Shown piece by piece: positions 25,529 through 44,000 of a stretch of DNA of 64,000 bases (the first letter of the stretch is position 1; each line of letters starts with the position of its first letter). The position numbers and the translations under genes are program-made. Where the stretch lies: assembly GCF_037975245.1 (NCBI RefSeq), contig NC_092582.1, positions 19,494,577 through 19,558,576 on the forward strand. The letters are read 5' to 3'. This DNA comes from Apostichopus japonicus. Taxonomy: Eukaryota; Echinodermata; Holothuroidea; Aspidochirotida; Stichopodidae. The notes under the pieces are model-generated. The model was not told where the DNA came from. It saw only the letters and a program-made list of their open reading frames with translations, and searched no databases.

Positions 25529-25940
25529 TTAAAGAGTATTTTTGAGACGAGAAAGTTTTGGTATATAATTGAGACTGTAAATAGCAGGTTTCTGGTTTGT
25601 GAAATGTATACCTAATGATTTAATAGGGCCACCGGTGATGAATTTACCACAATTCTTGAACAAAGCAGGAGTATCGCCATAAGTAGGACCCAAAGGGAAG
25701 GGAGATTTGTTATAATTTATGACCAAGCCCGAAAGTCACCTAGTATATCAAAACAGCCTGTAGGGAATTAATATCAATGTCTAAGAAAATAGTAGTATCA
25801 TCAGCATACTGGGTTAATTTGAAGTGATGATTGTTAATGATTATACCTTTAATAGTATTACTAGCACGAACTTGGATTGCGAGAAATTCAATACTTATGA
25901 TAAACAAATATCGACTCAATGGGCAATTTTGCCATACACC
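25529..25940 (-). pseudogene. LINE reverse-transcriptase remnant
   Basis: The minus-strand translation shows NCPLSRYLFIISIEFLAIQV, then KGIIINNHHFKLTQYADDTT (catalytic YADD), then after a stop and frameshift LVINYNKSPFPLG and further thumb-like sequence ending near IKSLGIHFT. This order (CPLSPYLF, YADD, GLxIN.xKS) is typical of non-LTR retrotransposon reverse transcriptase. Only about 410 bases remain, with at least one stop and one frameshift, and no ends are visible. It lies just left of duplication copy 2. Confidence 0.75.
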
Positions 25941-27814
25941 TCAAATAAACCAGATGAATAACCATTATTATTAATACAGGAAGAAGGTCTCGAGTACGAA
26001 ACGCTCTTTTTTCATAATTGTTTTCATATTGTTCGAGATACGAAAGTATGTTACTGAAGAGGGCCCAGATGAGAGATTTCCATCATGAAAACCTCTACAA
26101 TATTTCTCCTTTATCTATTTTATCTAGGCATTCGGATCGATTGATTTCAGTAAACAAAGTCCCTGTTGAGCAGTTCTCATTTGACCTCATCCTCGAATCG
26201 ATTCGTTCTCTCTCGGTGATCGCGTTGGTAATTCTTTCGTGATTAATATATTTTTCTAAAACTTAACTCATCAACGGAACGAATTATATTTATTTCCGTA
26301 TAGCCACATTTTGTTTATTTTAGTCTTCTAATAACTAAAGAACAATTGTTGATTTCTTTGAGAACACGAAATTACTTGTCGACAGGTTCATTCGTAGGAA
26401 ATACCCAGAAAGTTGAACAATTGTAGAGATGCATAATATTCGCCACGGCCCTCGTTCTCTTGCCTGGCTACGGGCATACATGTCGACATATACCAATCAG
26501 TCATACCTTAATGCCAAACTTCATAAGTTTACGAGTATGTTACATTCAACACTTCTTTGAATATGATGTGTGTTATAGTGCTTTATGCCATTTGGAGCAG
26601 AACTATGATCGTCAAATGAAATAATTTGTCCATATTATCTCAGTGACAAATATATTATCATTGGTTAATTGTCATGACACCCAATCAAGCTTTCTCTCTC
26701 TCTCGCTCTATTTTCTTCAAGGCTGTCGAAAGAAAGGTAAATGGCAAAGTTATTCCAATTGTGGCGATCCTCGACATCGGATTCAAATCAGGTAATTCAG
26801 GTGAAACAAGATACGGCGTCTAGAAATTTTTATGAGCTCAAAACCACGATTCGACACAATGTTAGGTCTAAGTCATCAGAACGCGTCAATGAAATGTGTT
26901 TGTACAAACTAACAATTATAACTTAGGAAAAAACTTTCACCCCTGCCCACCACCCCGAAACCCCAAAAGTCTGAATTGTTACCAAAATGTACTTTCGGAT
27001 GCGATCATATATAACCATACTATTACCTTTACTCCATAAGGAACTATGGCAGGCAAATAGAGAACATAGCCCACCAACAGTATGGAACGCCGAATGTACA
27101 TTTACTTTTGTGTTCTTTACAGAGTTGGTGTTGTACAAATTGTTATACCAAAAAAAAAAGCGAAAAGCATAAAGGCTTAGATATATGAGGAGAACGTTTG
27201 CTGTTTAAGTTGTTTGATGATATCTACCACTATTTCATATTAATCGATTATATACGGTCAAAGGTAGTCAGGCTGACAAGTCTAACGCAATGTCTAAAGA
27301 CATAAAACGAAGTTAAGGTGTAGTTCACTGCCAATATGTAATTAAGCATATTCAGTGGTGTATAGTAACATGGCGTGTCGCCCAACTTCGCCCCTAATCA
27401 TAAATTAGAATATACGTATTAGTATACGTAGCTTATGAATCCAGGTAACTGAGTACACGTATGAAACCGACTGGTTTGGTTAGGGTCAAAGGCCCACAGA
27501 GGTCAAGGTCTGAAATGTTGTTAACATAGTATATACAATGTTACACCGTTAATTAATTGCATTTGATGTGTAGGTTCACGTTAGTGAGTACAAAAGTACA
27601 ACAGTTGTAAAAGGTCAAGAGTTATTTGAGGTCATCAAATGTCACGGTCTGAAAACCCTGTAAGCACGATTTTCTCCAACCGTACAAATGAGAATAACTT
27701 ATTTTTTTACACAAGAATGCCTACTATAACATGCGGTATTATTTTCTGTCAAAGTCGTGTCAAGGAATCACAATGAGCCGATCGGCTTGCTGGTTATTTT
27801 CATTAGGTTCATGA

Positions 27815-33024
<5,210 letters not shown>

Positions 33025-33138
33025 GACTATGTATATATGTATGAATCTAGGTTGGATGTATGTATGTGGGCCCTATATAGTGTGTTTGTGTGTGCGCTCG
33101 TGTGGGTGTATGTAAGTATGTATGTTAAGTAAGCAAGC

Positions 33139-33144
33139 AATAAA
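33139..33144 (+). terminator. Poly(A) signal AATAAA
   Basis: AATAAA lies 115 bases past the stop of the IL-1-like gene, followed by a T-rich region. It fits the 3' end of that transcript. Confidence 0.55.
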
Positions 33145-33715
33145 CTTGTTTCAATACCTTTTTACAAACTAGAACTTATAATTTGATTTGCAAGTACAGT
33201 TGCTTGATCAGCTTATCTCGTCTTTTAACTTAGGATTGTAAGATTCGAAGTTTTGAAAGATTTAATAAAGCTGAAGCCTTGCACTTCATTTTTGCCTTAA
33301 AAAATCTAAATTGGAGAAAATTGAATCAATTTTTGGTGTAGAATCATAATCAGCTCTAAACGTAAAAGATCATTACAATCCATAATTTCCCTGTTACAGG
33401 CAAGAAGACGCTGTCCTGTTTCCACATAAGGCCAATTATCATACAGTACACATCATCTAAAGCTATAAAGGGTTAAGACGAAAGAAGAGAGGTTAACATA
33501 TAAGTAATTAACATCTTAATCTCTTTTCGCTGTGTTCGAGGCCTTTGTTTCTGTCATTATTTCTCTACGGAGTTTAATCGTGATATTATATAATGTTACA
33601 AGCATGATGACATGATAGTTTCCTCAAATTTAAACTTGTTATACACTAGGCCCGTAGCCAAGCTCCAGACTTATGTGCCTCCAGCTCCCTTGTTGGTGCT
33701 ACCACCGCTGTGTAG

Positions 33716-33894
33716 ACAACTTTCAAAAAGTTACCGAAACTAAGAAGTACTTAGCCCGATATGATAATAAATGGATAGATCCTGTAACTCTAAACGAACT
33801 AAATGTGTCGTTTAATAGACTCACCAGCGTTCTCATTAGAAAACCAGAAACCCTTTCAGAAAGCTTCCTAAACGAAGAGATATTTAGTCAGTAG
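33716..33894 (+). CDS. Candidate terminal exon, unrecognised
   Basis: After a pyrimidine-rich stretch and GTGTAG acceptor (33705-33715), a frame runs NFQKVTETKKYLARYDNKWI through ESFLNEEIFSQ to a TAG at 33892-33894. It is polar with a coding-like composition, but no family was recognised. No upstream exon in phase was identified, so this could be chance. Confidence 0.2.
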
Positions 33895-34800
33895 ACGAAG
33901 AAGAATAAACATCTAATTACTTTGTATTATAGCTTTAAGCAACTGTTTGGGTTATGCTTGATTGTTTTCTTGGTGCAATTTGATTTTAAAATCCAATTAC
34001 AATATAGTTTATATAGCACGACTAGTTTTATTTTAGTTTAGATAATACTCAATATACGTTTTGCTTTACAATGTATTTGGACATGTCATTAAATTTTGTC
34101 GGTTTCCCATATGTTATGACTACCTGTAAAATATGCATTTGCATACATCATGCGAATGGAGTGACAAGTGGTGAAGTTTGGGGTGAATTGTACCTGTGTA
34201 TCGTATAAGAAATGGTTCAACAAGTTTTCGCTAAGATCGTGGCTTTCCTGCGCTCTGAAGGCAATTGGGGTCTATGGTTTTTCGTAAGTTCAAACTAAGA
34301 TCAAGTATCGCGTAATCGTTGATTCATTGATATATACGATCAAAAGAAAACAAAAGGGGAAATCGCCAGTAAGATATGTTCGATCAATAGTACATTGTGA
34401 TTTTTAGTATAACCCGCTAGACTTAGGCCTCTTTATATCCATACGTTAAAATGTTGGCCAAATTGTTAAAAGCTTCTTTCGGATAAATAAAAGATAGAAT
34501 ATGAATAAACTTGAAAGGAAATTTAGTTACTTCTTCTTTAGTGAGTCAAGTTTGGGCAGCGGGGTATCCTCTCCATTGCAAGTCCCCCTCCCCCCTTCTC
34601 CGATAAAACTCTGCGTATGTGTCTGTTCAACAAAATGGCACTTTTAAATACAAGAAATAGAAGAAGAAGTGTCACTTGTAATGTATGAATACGGGTACTA
34701 ATCAGGATTTCCATCAAACAACGGGTACATGTGCCATCTGTGGCAACCCCCTCTCTCATCTGATTCTCGGGGTCGCCTATTCTTCTCATTTGGATCTCAG

Positions 34801-34926
34801 ATAAATACAGTTAAGGACACGATGGTTAGTGAAGGAGACTCGAGCAAGAAGGAATATCATGTTGTCGTAGATCACCAAATTGGTCCGGGGCTAACAAGAA
34901 TCTTGAAGGCATTATCATCATCTTAA
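34801..34926 (+). CDS. Candidate terminal exon, unrecognised
   Basis: A strong acceptor (TCTTCTCATTTGGATCTCAG, ending at 34800) opens a frame INTVKDTMVSEGDSSKKEYH ending GLTRILKALSSS and TAA at 34924-34926. No upstream partner was found. It might belong with the exon at 33716-33894, but the frames could not be linked with confidence. Confidence 0.25.
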   Translation: MNTVKDTMVSEGDSSKKEYHVVVDHQIGPGLTRILKALSSS

Positions 34927-36130
34927 ATACCTTTTGCCAGAGCCTAGTAAGCCGATTTAAGTCAAATATATTTTGTGTGACACTGTCAAATGGATAAACC
35001 GGGACAGAAAGCAATGACAAACAATATTTTGATTAATCTGCAGTGTATATTTTTTAACAACAAAGACGTGACTAGTGCATACATTGACATAGTGTTGTCA
35101 AGATTGAAATAGTGTTCTCAAGCTGCACAATCATGCAACAACGACAAACAGCAAGATATATTCATGTTAATATTAGGTTTATAGTATAGGATCTGATTTA
35201 CATAGCAGTTTGTTTATTAGCCTACGGAAGTTGTTGATAAAAACAATGCTCTGGTGTATTAAAGCGTGAAACACTTCGTATCTAGACATTGTCAAAACTC
35301 CTGTTTAGACCCAGGGACGTCGCTAGAGGGGGGTAGGGGGGGTGTCTCACCCCCAATCTTGGTAAAAATGACGATAGTTGGAAAATTTGAGTCGGAATTT
35401 CCGACTGTCGGAATTTCCGACTGTCGCCAGCTTCAATTCGGAATTTCCGACTGTCGCACTCTATTTTTTCTGACTGTCGCACTCTAATTTTCATATGTTC
35501 TTGTAATTTGTGAGTGACATAAAATTTTCGATCAAAATTGACCTTTAATCAGTCATATTTACCACGTTTTCCTCGTCACATTGAGAAATTGTATCTCGCG
35601 ATCCTTATACTCCACCATACAAAACTTCGTATGATTTTGAATACTCTAAAAAAATACAACGTTCGCCAGCTTCAATTCGGATAATTTATGTATAAGAGGA
35701 TAGGAAACATTTAGGGTTTCTAGGAACTAGTTTAACCTGACTTTTATCCAAGAAAAAAAAAAAAAAATGTTCGACGTTGATAAATTTACCAGCAATTATA
35801 TAGCTTCTGATGACGTTTGCACTCGGGTATAAAAATATAGTATATATGAGGGAAAAAACTACGCTATGACTGCCATTGTCTATAAACCCTCAAAATATGT
35901 GTTAAAAAGTTCAAATGCATTGAAATCATACTGCAGGTACATAAATTTGAGACAAAAAATAACACAATGAGAAAATTGTTCTTTGTTTGTACTAACTTAT
36001 GTATTTTATGTTATATTTTATGACCATGACCATAAACTTAATTTTAGTAGGTTACTATCTTAAATGAAGTAAAAGGAAAATAAATACCTTTTGTCCCTGT
36101 AAGAGTGAATCATTGTAAACAATCACCCAC
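34927..36130. other. Non-coding; short GGAATTTCCGACTGTCG repeats
   Basis: At 35310 CAGGGACGTCGCTAG plus G-runs looks like one hAT-like end without a partner. At 35395-35485 there are tandem partial copies of GGAATTTCCGACTGTCG. No gene was found. Confidence 0.5.
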
Positions 36131-36140
36131 TGCTTCGAGT

Positions 36141-36900
36141 GTCATTAAGCACCAAGATTTAATGCCAATAAGTAGCTTACAATGCAGTTCTGAGGGGCGT
36201 ACCAATACGCCCCACTACTGGTTGTAGTGTCATTTATCACCACGAAGTAACACCATAAAGTGGCTTACAGTACAGTTCTGAGGGGCGTACCAATACGCCC
36301 CGCTACTGGTTGTTGTGTCATTTATCACCAAGATTTAATGCCATTAAGTGGCTTACAGTACAATTCTGAGGGGCGTACCAATACGCCCCGCTACTGGTTG
36401 TTGTGTCATTTATCACCAAGATTTAATGCCATTAAGTGGCTTACAGTACAATTCTGAGGGGCGTACCAATACGCCCCGCTACTGGTTGTTGTGTCATTTA
36501 TCACCAAGATTTAATGCCATTAAGTGGCTTACAGTACAATTCTGAGGGGCGTACCAATACGCCCCGCTACTGGTTGTAGTGTCATTTATCACCAAGAAGT
36601 AACTCCTTTAAGTGGCTTACAATACAGTTCTGAGGGGCGTACCAATACGCCCCGCTACTGGTTGAAGTGTCATTTATCACCAAGAAGTAACATCATTAAG
36701 TGGCTAACAGTACAGTTCTGAGGGGCGTACCAATACGCCCCGCTACTGGTTGTAGAGTCATTTATCACCAAGAAGTAACATCATTAAGTGGCTTACAGTA
36801 TAGTTCTGAGGGGCATACCAATAGTGTCATTTATCACCAAGAAATTGTACCATTAATAACGACACTAAGTGGCTTATAATGCAGTTCTGAAAGATGTATT
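36141..36900. repeat. 88-bp satellite with a hairpin in every unit
   Basis: The GAGGGGCGTACC landmark occurs at 36192, 36280, 36368, 36456, 36544, 36632, 36720 and 36808, exactly 88 bases apart each time. Units hold GGGGCGTACCAATACGCCCC, a perfect 8-bp stem with a CCAA loop, then a spacer with 'TCATTTATCACCAAGA' and 'TTAAGTGGCTTACAGTACA'. The central units are nearly identical and the outer ones diverge. The last (36808) has lost the right half of the hairpin. Open frames across it are artefacts. Confidence 0.95.
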
Positions 36901-37299
36901 AAGACCCTCAGATTGCTCTAATGGGCATACCAATACCCCTACTTATGATTTTGGACCCAAAAAATACAATGATAGGGGAAGTCATTTTAACCTTAACCTC
37001 CCACGCCCCCCACTCACCCTCACACTTATTGTAATTTGTTTGAGAACCAAAAAGATAACCAGAATGCAACAGTGTTTTCGATGATGTAACAAGCAGTTTT
37101 TTTCATGAATCTGTCGTAATATATTGTGAAGGGGTACAACATACTTGATCTTGGTAATAGAGTGACCAGCAGTGTGATGTGACAACAAACAATAAATTCA
37201 CAATGACACAGGCTGTCCTGAGATTCTAGTACTAATGTGATACTACATACTAACTATGGTATCTGTCTTATTGAAATATTGTGTAAAGCATGGTTTTCA

Positions 37300-37880
37300 C
37301 AATGTGACCCATGACCATTGACCTCTGCCCACGCCATGAACTTTGTTTGTCTTAAATTATCTTTGAGTAAGGGGTACAGGAAGCTAAATGAGCGAAATGT
37401 CAGTAAAAGTATGTTAGATTAGCTTTATTTTTATTTCATTCACGCTTAAAATAAGCAATTTAGGATTTGTAGTGCAGTAGACCTTGTGGCTGTTTCAGGG
37501 TTGCCACTTCCTTATTATGAAAATATATACCCTACAGGACAATTAACCTTCCCGCTGTCCACAAACGACCTTTGACCTTCACCAAAATCAATAGGCTTTT
37601 TTTTAATCAGTGCTATAGTACCTTCATACCACGTATGAGATCTGCCCAAGCTTCCAGTATTGAGATATCTTGTTTACAAGGTTTTCAAAAGTTGACCTCT
37701 GATGACCCCAAATGACCTTAACCAATTGGCTCTTTGTATGTGGTACTTCTATACACTAAATATGGTCCGACATTCTCTTCTTCAGATATTGTGTTTACAA
37801 GCTGGGTGTCACAAACGCACATACACACCTGCACCTATACATACACCATCTTGAATGCAAACACCATACAACATAACAAA
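37300..37880. repeat. TGACCT-rich interspersed repeat, copy 2
   Basis: Contains GACCTTTGACCTTCACCAAAA, 'ATACCACGTATGAGATC', 'GAGATATCTTGTTTACAAG', then TGACCTCTGATGACCCCAAATGACC and a CA-rich end (37812-37845). The order is the same as at 7580-8494. Confidence 0.6.
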
Positions 37881-38024
37881 AGCAGCTTACAGTACTTTTT
37901 TAGATTGAATAAATGATCAATAATCTTTTATGTATCTGATATACTGTAGGTTATAGTCAGGATTAATAATGAACTCCATGTAATTATGACTGAATGAAGC
38001 CTTGAGATGTGACACTTAAATTTA

Positions 38025-41000
38025 CTAAATGCTTTCTTCTTCTTCTGCCTCTTCCTCTTCTAGTTCCTCCTCCTCCTCTTCTGCCTCCTCACCTTCAAAT
38101 TCCTCCTCTGCTTCTATTTCTATACCTATTTCTTCCTCCTCTTCTGGTCGCTTAGCACTGGCTAAACACCTTGCCATCCTCACTCTGGCCATCTTTATTT
38201 TGCCGTCATCCCAGTCCACACCTGCACAATTCCTCCCACTTTTCAGAATTGCAGCAACTCCATTACCTGTACGTATGAATATTTAAACAAAGATGATTAA
38301 TGTAAAGTAAAGTAGGGGCTAACTCCATCCTGAAGATCAGAAAACGTGAGATTCCGAGGACTGTGATTCATATCTTGCTAAATAGCAACAATGTTTGAAG
38401 TATGTGAATTGATAACTCCCCATATTCAAGCACACACATTGAACGGCTTAATATTCTCTGTTTTTGCACTAGCCGTATCCCTAATCACCATTTAATGTGG
38501 ATAGAAAACCAATTAATGTAAACTTTGCACATGATTATGCAGATATTAGTTTTCTAAAGAAGTACAGCTCACTCAATATCATACATGTTAACTCCCACTA
38601 GGATAACCAGCAACTAAGTACAAACTTTAACAGTACTTTATTTTAAGAAAACCACAATAAGGCATTTATAAACACACAGATACATTTTTCTAGGAAGCAG
38701 TACTTGTTCCAATGACAGCATCACAATATGTTCTTACCTGTGCCACAACATGCATCCAAAACCCACTGGCCAGTTGTAGTGAATGTTGCAACCAATCTCT
38801 GGTACAACTCTCCTGAGATGATGATTTCATCATCTAAAGAAATTTCATCCTCTGTGGTAAAAGGATCATCCCTAGAAACAGTAAGCACATTAAGGTCTGT
38901 GCCATCATCCCATCTAAGTTTCCTTGTAACAGTCTTCCCCTTAAATGCAATGGCCAGACCAAACAGACTCTGCGTGAGCATTTCTGTGTCATCTTCAGAA
39001 AAAAAAGAGAGAAATAAAACATTATTGTACCCTGACAGTCTTACCCTTTATTTTCTATCTGATGCATTGATAGTAAAATAACAAATGAACAAAGACTGCA
39101 TCAATCATAATTTTTCAACAGTTAACCTTTTACACAAACATAATTGTTTTGCTCATTTTGAATATAGCATAGTAATTCCTGTACAGAGCTTTATTGGTTG
39201 ATTGAAATGTACTTTAAGATCGGAAGATAGGCATATATAACCAGGACATTTTACTCATCATAATCAAAGTCCTTAATTTTCACAATCTACCTGACTCTCA
39301 TAAATATGTGTATATACTTTCTCATAGATTTCTACCATTCTGAAAACTAGGATGTATCTGAATATTACTTTTTGAGTGCGGAACTACCACTGGCAAATCA
39401 GATTAACCTCTTGCAACAGCATTTTTGTTTTGGCCAGCCTAACTACACATGATTTTATTTTTGCCATATTTAATACCTTTTAACTACATTATGACAATTT
39501 AGACATATGGTTACTAAATCACAATCAGGTACATGTGCTAAGGACAATGAAAATCCAAACTCATTTGTTACAACTAGTCTGCTGTGCTATTTCTTTTTTC
39601 TTTGCTGTTTTCAAAATAGGCCAAAGTTATAACTTCTGTGCTTCAATATTTCCTATTGTCTTTAGAACCACTACCAGTCAACAATCCCTTGATTGTAAGT
39701 CTTACCATGCTGTTAAATGCTTAAATCATAAACTTAATAATCTTATTGAGTAGCAAACATAAAATTAAATAAACCAATTGAATAAGTCAACATTTAAAGA
39801 GACATATTCCTAAGCTTGACATTAAGACAACAGTACTTTAATCAGTAACTTGTATGGGAAAGTTTTTGCAGATTCCCAGGAAATGGCAAAAACCCAATAT
39901 ACAATATATACTACTACAACACATTACTAGAGCAATATACACTTCTACTTTGTGAATAAAAGCTGTCTGACAGCATTTGAATTCAGAAACTTACCTGATC
40001 TTGCATTTCTAATGTGAAAGTAAGCAGGGATCACAGAATTAAAATGCTCTGTTGCCCTTATGTCTTCACACATCATCTGCAAATCTGCTGCTGGACACAT
40101 CACAACCAACTTAAAATCTCTGAGCCCAACATTCAGATTCAGGGAAACAGCCTTGTTTGTGAATCTCTTTACGTCTTCATTTATCCACCCCTGTAGAGAT
40201 CATAACAAATTAAGAAAAAAGTGATGAGTATTAACCACTGTAGATTAATCTTGCAGAGAAAAGTCATTTTAAATGAACACCCCATACTCAATCCTAGATA
40301 TACAATACATAGCTGTCCCCTCTTTTCATTAAGCCCAATAAAACTTTCAAACAAACCAACCGTTAAACAACATATGATGATTATACTGTAGCAACAGTGA
40401 TGCATGTCCCTACAAGTGCAAAATTACTGTTTGTGTGTGTGTGTGACTAGTACAGTAATGCAGTAACTAGTTTAAAATTTTTGAAGCATGAGTTTGCAGT
40501 TTAATATGACATTGCCACCCATTTTGATTATATAATCACCCAAATGTTGTTTGTACTGTGTAAGGTTATTAAAGGTCTTAGGTCTGACTATGTGACTTAA
40601 ATGTGTACCAAGACAGTTATAGCAAGCTTGATACACAGAGTAGAAACAACCAGCCTTCTTCAAATAGTAATTTTGTAAATCTAAGACTAAATGGCACATA
40701 GCTTTGAAAAATAACATTGTATTGTAAATTAAACAGTGAGAGAGCATCATACATGTCATGATTCTAGATTAAGGTTCATACTTTGCTTAATGTAATGCAC
40801 AAATTGTGCATGCAGTGTCCCAGACACAATCAGATTGACACATATAAGTTTAGAATGATCTGCTTTCACATGAAAAAGACAAAAGAGTCAATCCATGTCA
40901 AATCAACAGATTTTTGACCGATTCCATGTCGACCCTCTCAGATTTGGCTGAAACTGATATATTGTCTTGTCACATGTCGTTGGGCCAAAAAAAAAGGTTC

Positions 41001-44000
41001 CAAACATTTTGCTTGCTAAGATATGGCCACACCTAGCAACAAATCAATGGTAGCTTTTAAAAGGCCCTAAATTATGCCCAAAATTAGCTAAATTGGATGT
41101 CTGCTTTCATGTGTTTTACAACATTTGCAATTTCAGACATCAAATACTCAACATGTATGTTAAAATGCCTTCACATTCGAAGGGAACTGTACGGCCCTTT
41201 TAGAAATACCATAGTTTTGTTGCAAAAATGTATCCAACATATTTTTTCCCAATATCTGCATTTGAGACAGCACACTATATATCAGTTTCAGCCAAATTTG
41301 AGAGGTTCGGCGGGAGGCCTCTGTTGAATTAACATTGATTGTCCCAAATTGATCACAGTAACTTGTTCAATCTGAATTCGAAGTAACTTTATGGGAGTTG
41401 ACAAACCTTTGGCGTATTCAACACAATCAAAGGAAATCCTTTAAACGCATCTGGCAGCTGCATGGCTGGCAAGGTAATTGCCCTTGGGTCAAGCTGGCTC
41501 AACACACAGCTGGCTCCTCCAATTTGATATGGTATTGATAGGCCATTGGTCTCTTCCTTAGCCTTCAGGAGACTGCAATAACTCTTCAGTTCCTGAGGGA
41601 CCTTATGAAGGGGAAAATGAATGAAAGGCAGAAGCATTTCTCTCTCTGTCTCTTCTGGGAACCTCCCTTCTGCCTCCTCCCACGTCTCCACACCAACCAA
41701 GTCCAGGAACATCTGCTGGATTTTGAGGAGCTTTACCAGCTTATGGGTCTCCTCCTTGAATTGCCCCAAAGTCATCATTCCACTGGACAACTCCTTCAAA
41801 AGGGTTTTGGTAGATGAAGCAGGGAGTCCAGTCAAGTAACGCAGTTGATAAGGCTTGACTGCGTCAACGAGCATTTTCCCTGCTTTCAGCTTTTGTCCAA
41901 GGAGCTGCCCGTGTTCACTCCTCTGCAGGACTTCTTCAAGGAGGTTGTACTCCTCATAATCGTCTCTACTCACAATGTTGCAGAGGAGATTAATGGTTCT
42001 TTGTTCTTTAACCTGAAAAATGTGATAACATTCAATAGTTGAGAAACAGTTTAGTACGGATGCACACTGGTCTATTGCGCAAGGTGCAATTCTGTTTTCC
42101 ACAATTACCACCATAATGCACAACAGTTTTAGCTATTACCTTTCAGCTATTTTCATGAGTGAAAATTGATTGAGTATCAAACATGTTGCATATATATTCT
42201 CCTTGGGTTAACCACTATAGTTTACCATGAAGTTCAATGTTTATTGAGGCAAGAGATGCTAAAGATAGTTGATTGATATATATACACCTTTGATAAGTAC
42301 TGGGAATCATTCTTAATGTTCTTCATGAAGGTAAAGAAATTTCAATTTCCATGGGAAAGATATTACTTATATTGGTCTAAGGTTCTTTTAGCCTAAATAC
42401 AGTAGTCAAATTTAATTATACAGTTCTAGCATACCTTGGTTGAAAAGTTATACTTGATATGTACAGAAGTTCCTCCACAGTGAATGCAAGACTGTTGGTG
42501 ACCATGTACACTTTTTGACATCAATCACTCCCTCCAGCTTCCCCTCCCCCCACACCCCTAAAGAAACAGTAAATCTAACCAGAATCAGGACAGGTTTTTG
42601 GCTCATCCAGCAATGTAGTATCTGGCTTCAATTAAAATACCAAATTTGGTTCACCCTAGTCACAAACCCAGCTTTACATAGTTGATTTGCCATAATAAGG
42701 ATGATTCAGAGAATATAATTATGTATGAAATTCTTACATCATGCAGTATGAGAGAACAGGATTTCTTCCAATCAGTCGTGTCTCCATCCTTTCTGGTCTG
42801 AAACATGTCATGGCATAGTTGAATCTAAAGTTTAAAAAAAGGACAATGTTACTTATTGAACCCAACAAAACACAACAATATTCTTAAACTAATCCAAACT
42901 GAATCCGAACTAATCCAAAGGCAAACTAGCTACAACATACCATTTTCATCATTTGGAGAACAGAACTGAAACTCGGCAAGGCAACCAAAGTTGTTCTGCT
43001 ACTTATGTCATTATGTCACACCTACTTTTGATTCTTAAGGTAAAACAATGCTTGGGTCGTATGTTTGTATACTTTAGTATTATTGCTCCAGGGTCTGCAA
43101 TCCATGTCTGCTTTAGGGTGAAAATATTTTAAGGTTCAAGCAGTATTACCAATGTGATTATATGTATACGTGTATAGTTATACACAAGAGGGCAATATAT
43201 AGAGTTGCATATTTCATCATCAGCATACTTATAAACAGATATTACCATTATGACCAATGTAAAAAAATATCTTTTATTTGCACATAGACACCCTTATATA
43301 TGTGACTACTGTATGCCTTTAAAGTGTATGTACACCACCAGACTGTGGGTTCCCATAGGCCTAGTCTGTGTCCAATTTGGACAAGCAGAAGATGAATCCC
43401 AAACAAGCTTTCACAATGTTGGATTACTCACGAACACAATGCATCATGGTGCTCTAATGTTTTTTGATATGATAATTTAGCAGTACTATACTGTCATATG
43501 ATTTCAGTGTTATCACTCTGCTGTCCTCTACAATCTCAGTAATACTATGGAATAGGTCGTTTCTGCCTGTATTAGTAGCCTACATGTTGTTCTCATTATA
43601 CAAGTGAAGATTCCATTTGAATGTTATGTTTACCCTTGGAATAATATTGAATTAAAATATTGAATTTAATTTGATGTGACATTTGACCTATGTTTCTGGG
43701 GTCTGCTAGACATAGACATTTACCCTAGGACAGCTTATACCAGGTTTTAAGAAAATCAAACCGCCATTCAAGAGGACTTTTTGACATGAAATTGGACCAT
43801 ACATACAGACAACTCTTTACCCCTCCCTCAGTCATGCCCTTCCGGTCACCATGCAATACCCCACAATGAATGACACCTCGATTGTCCCTACACAGGAAAA
43901 ATAATCACTACCAAGGCAACTGTTGCATGTTACTGTTAATGGTCCAACTGGCAAAAGAACTACAATATTGTACCTAATCCTCCCTATGAGAGTGATTAGA

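Noticed and set aside
25529-25726. Intact reverse-transcriptase gene
   Set aside because: A stop and a frameshift lie between the YADD part and the downstream part; it is a remnant.
36260-36721. Repeated 65-residue frames (MAYSTILRGVPIRPATGC)
   Set aside because: They arise from the 88-bp satellite. The unit is not a multiple of three, so the frame shifts between units, and no gene signals exist.
36141-36900. CRISPR array
   Set aside because: The regular spacing comes from whole repeated 88-bp units with conserved, not unique, spacers, in a eukaryotic context.
38029-38286. Plus-strand Ser-rich frame
   Set aside because: It is the antisense of the acidic tail of the ParB/methyltransferase-like gene, whose exon is supported by splice phase.
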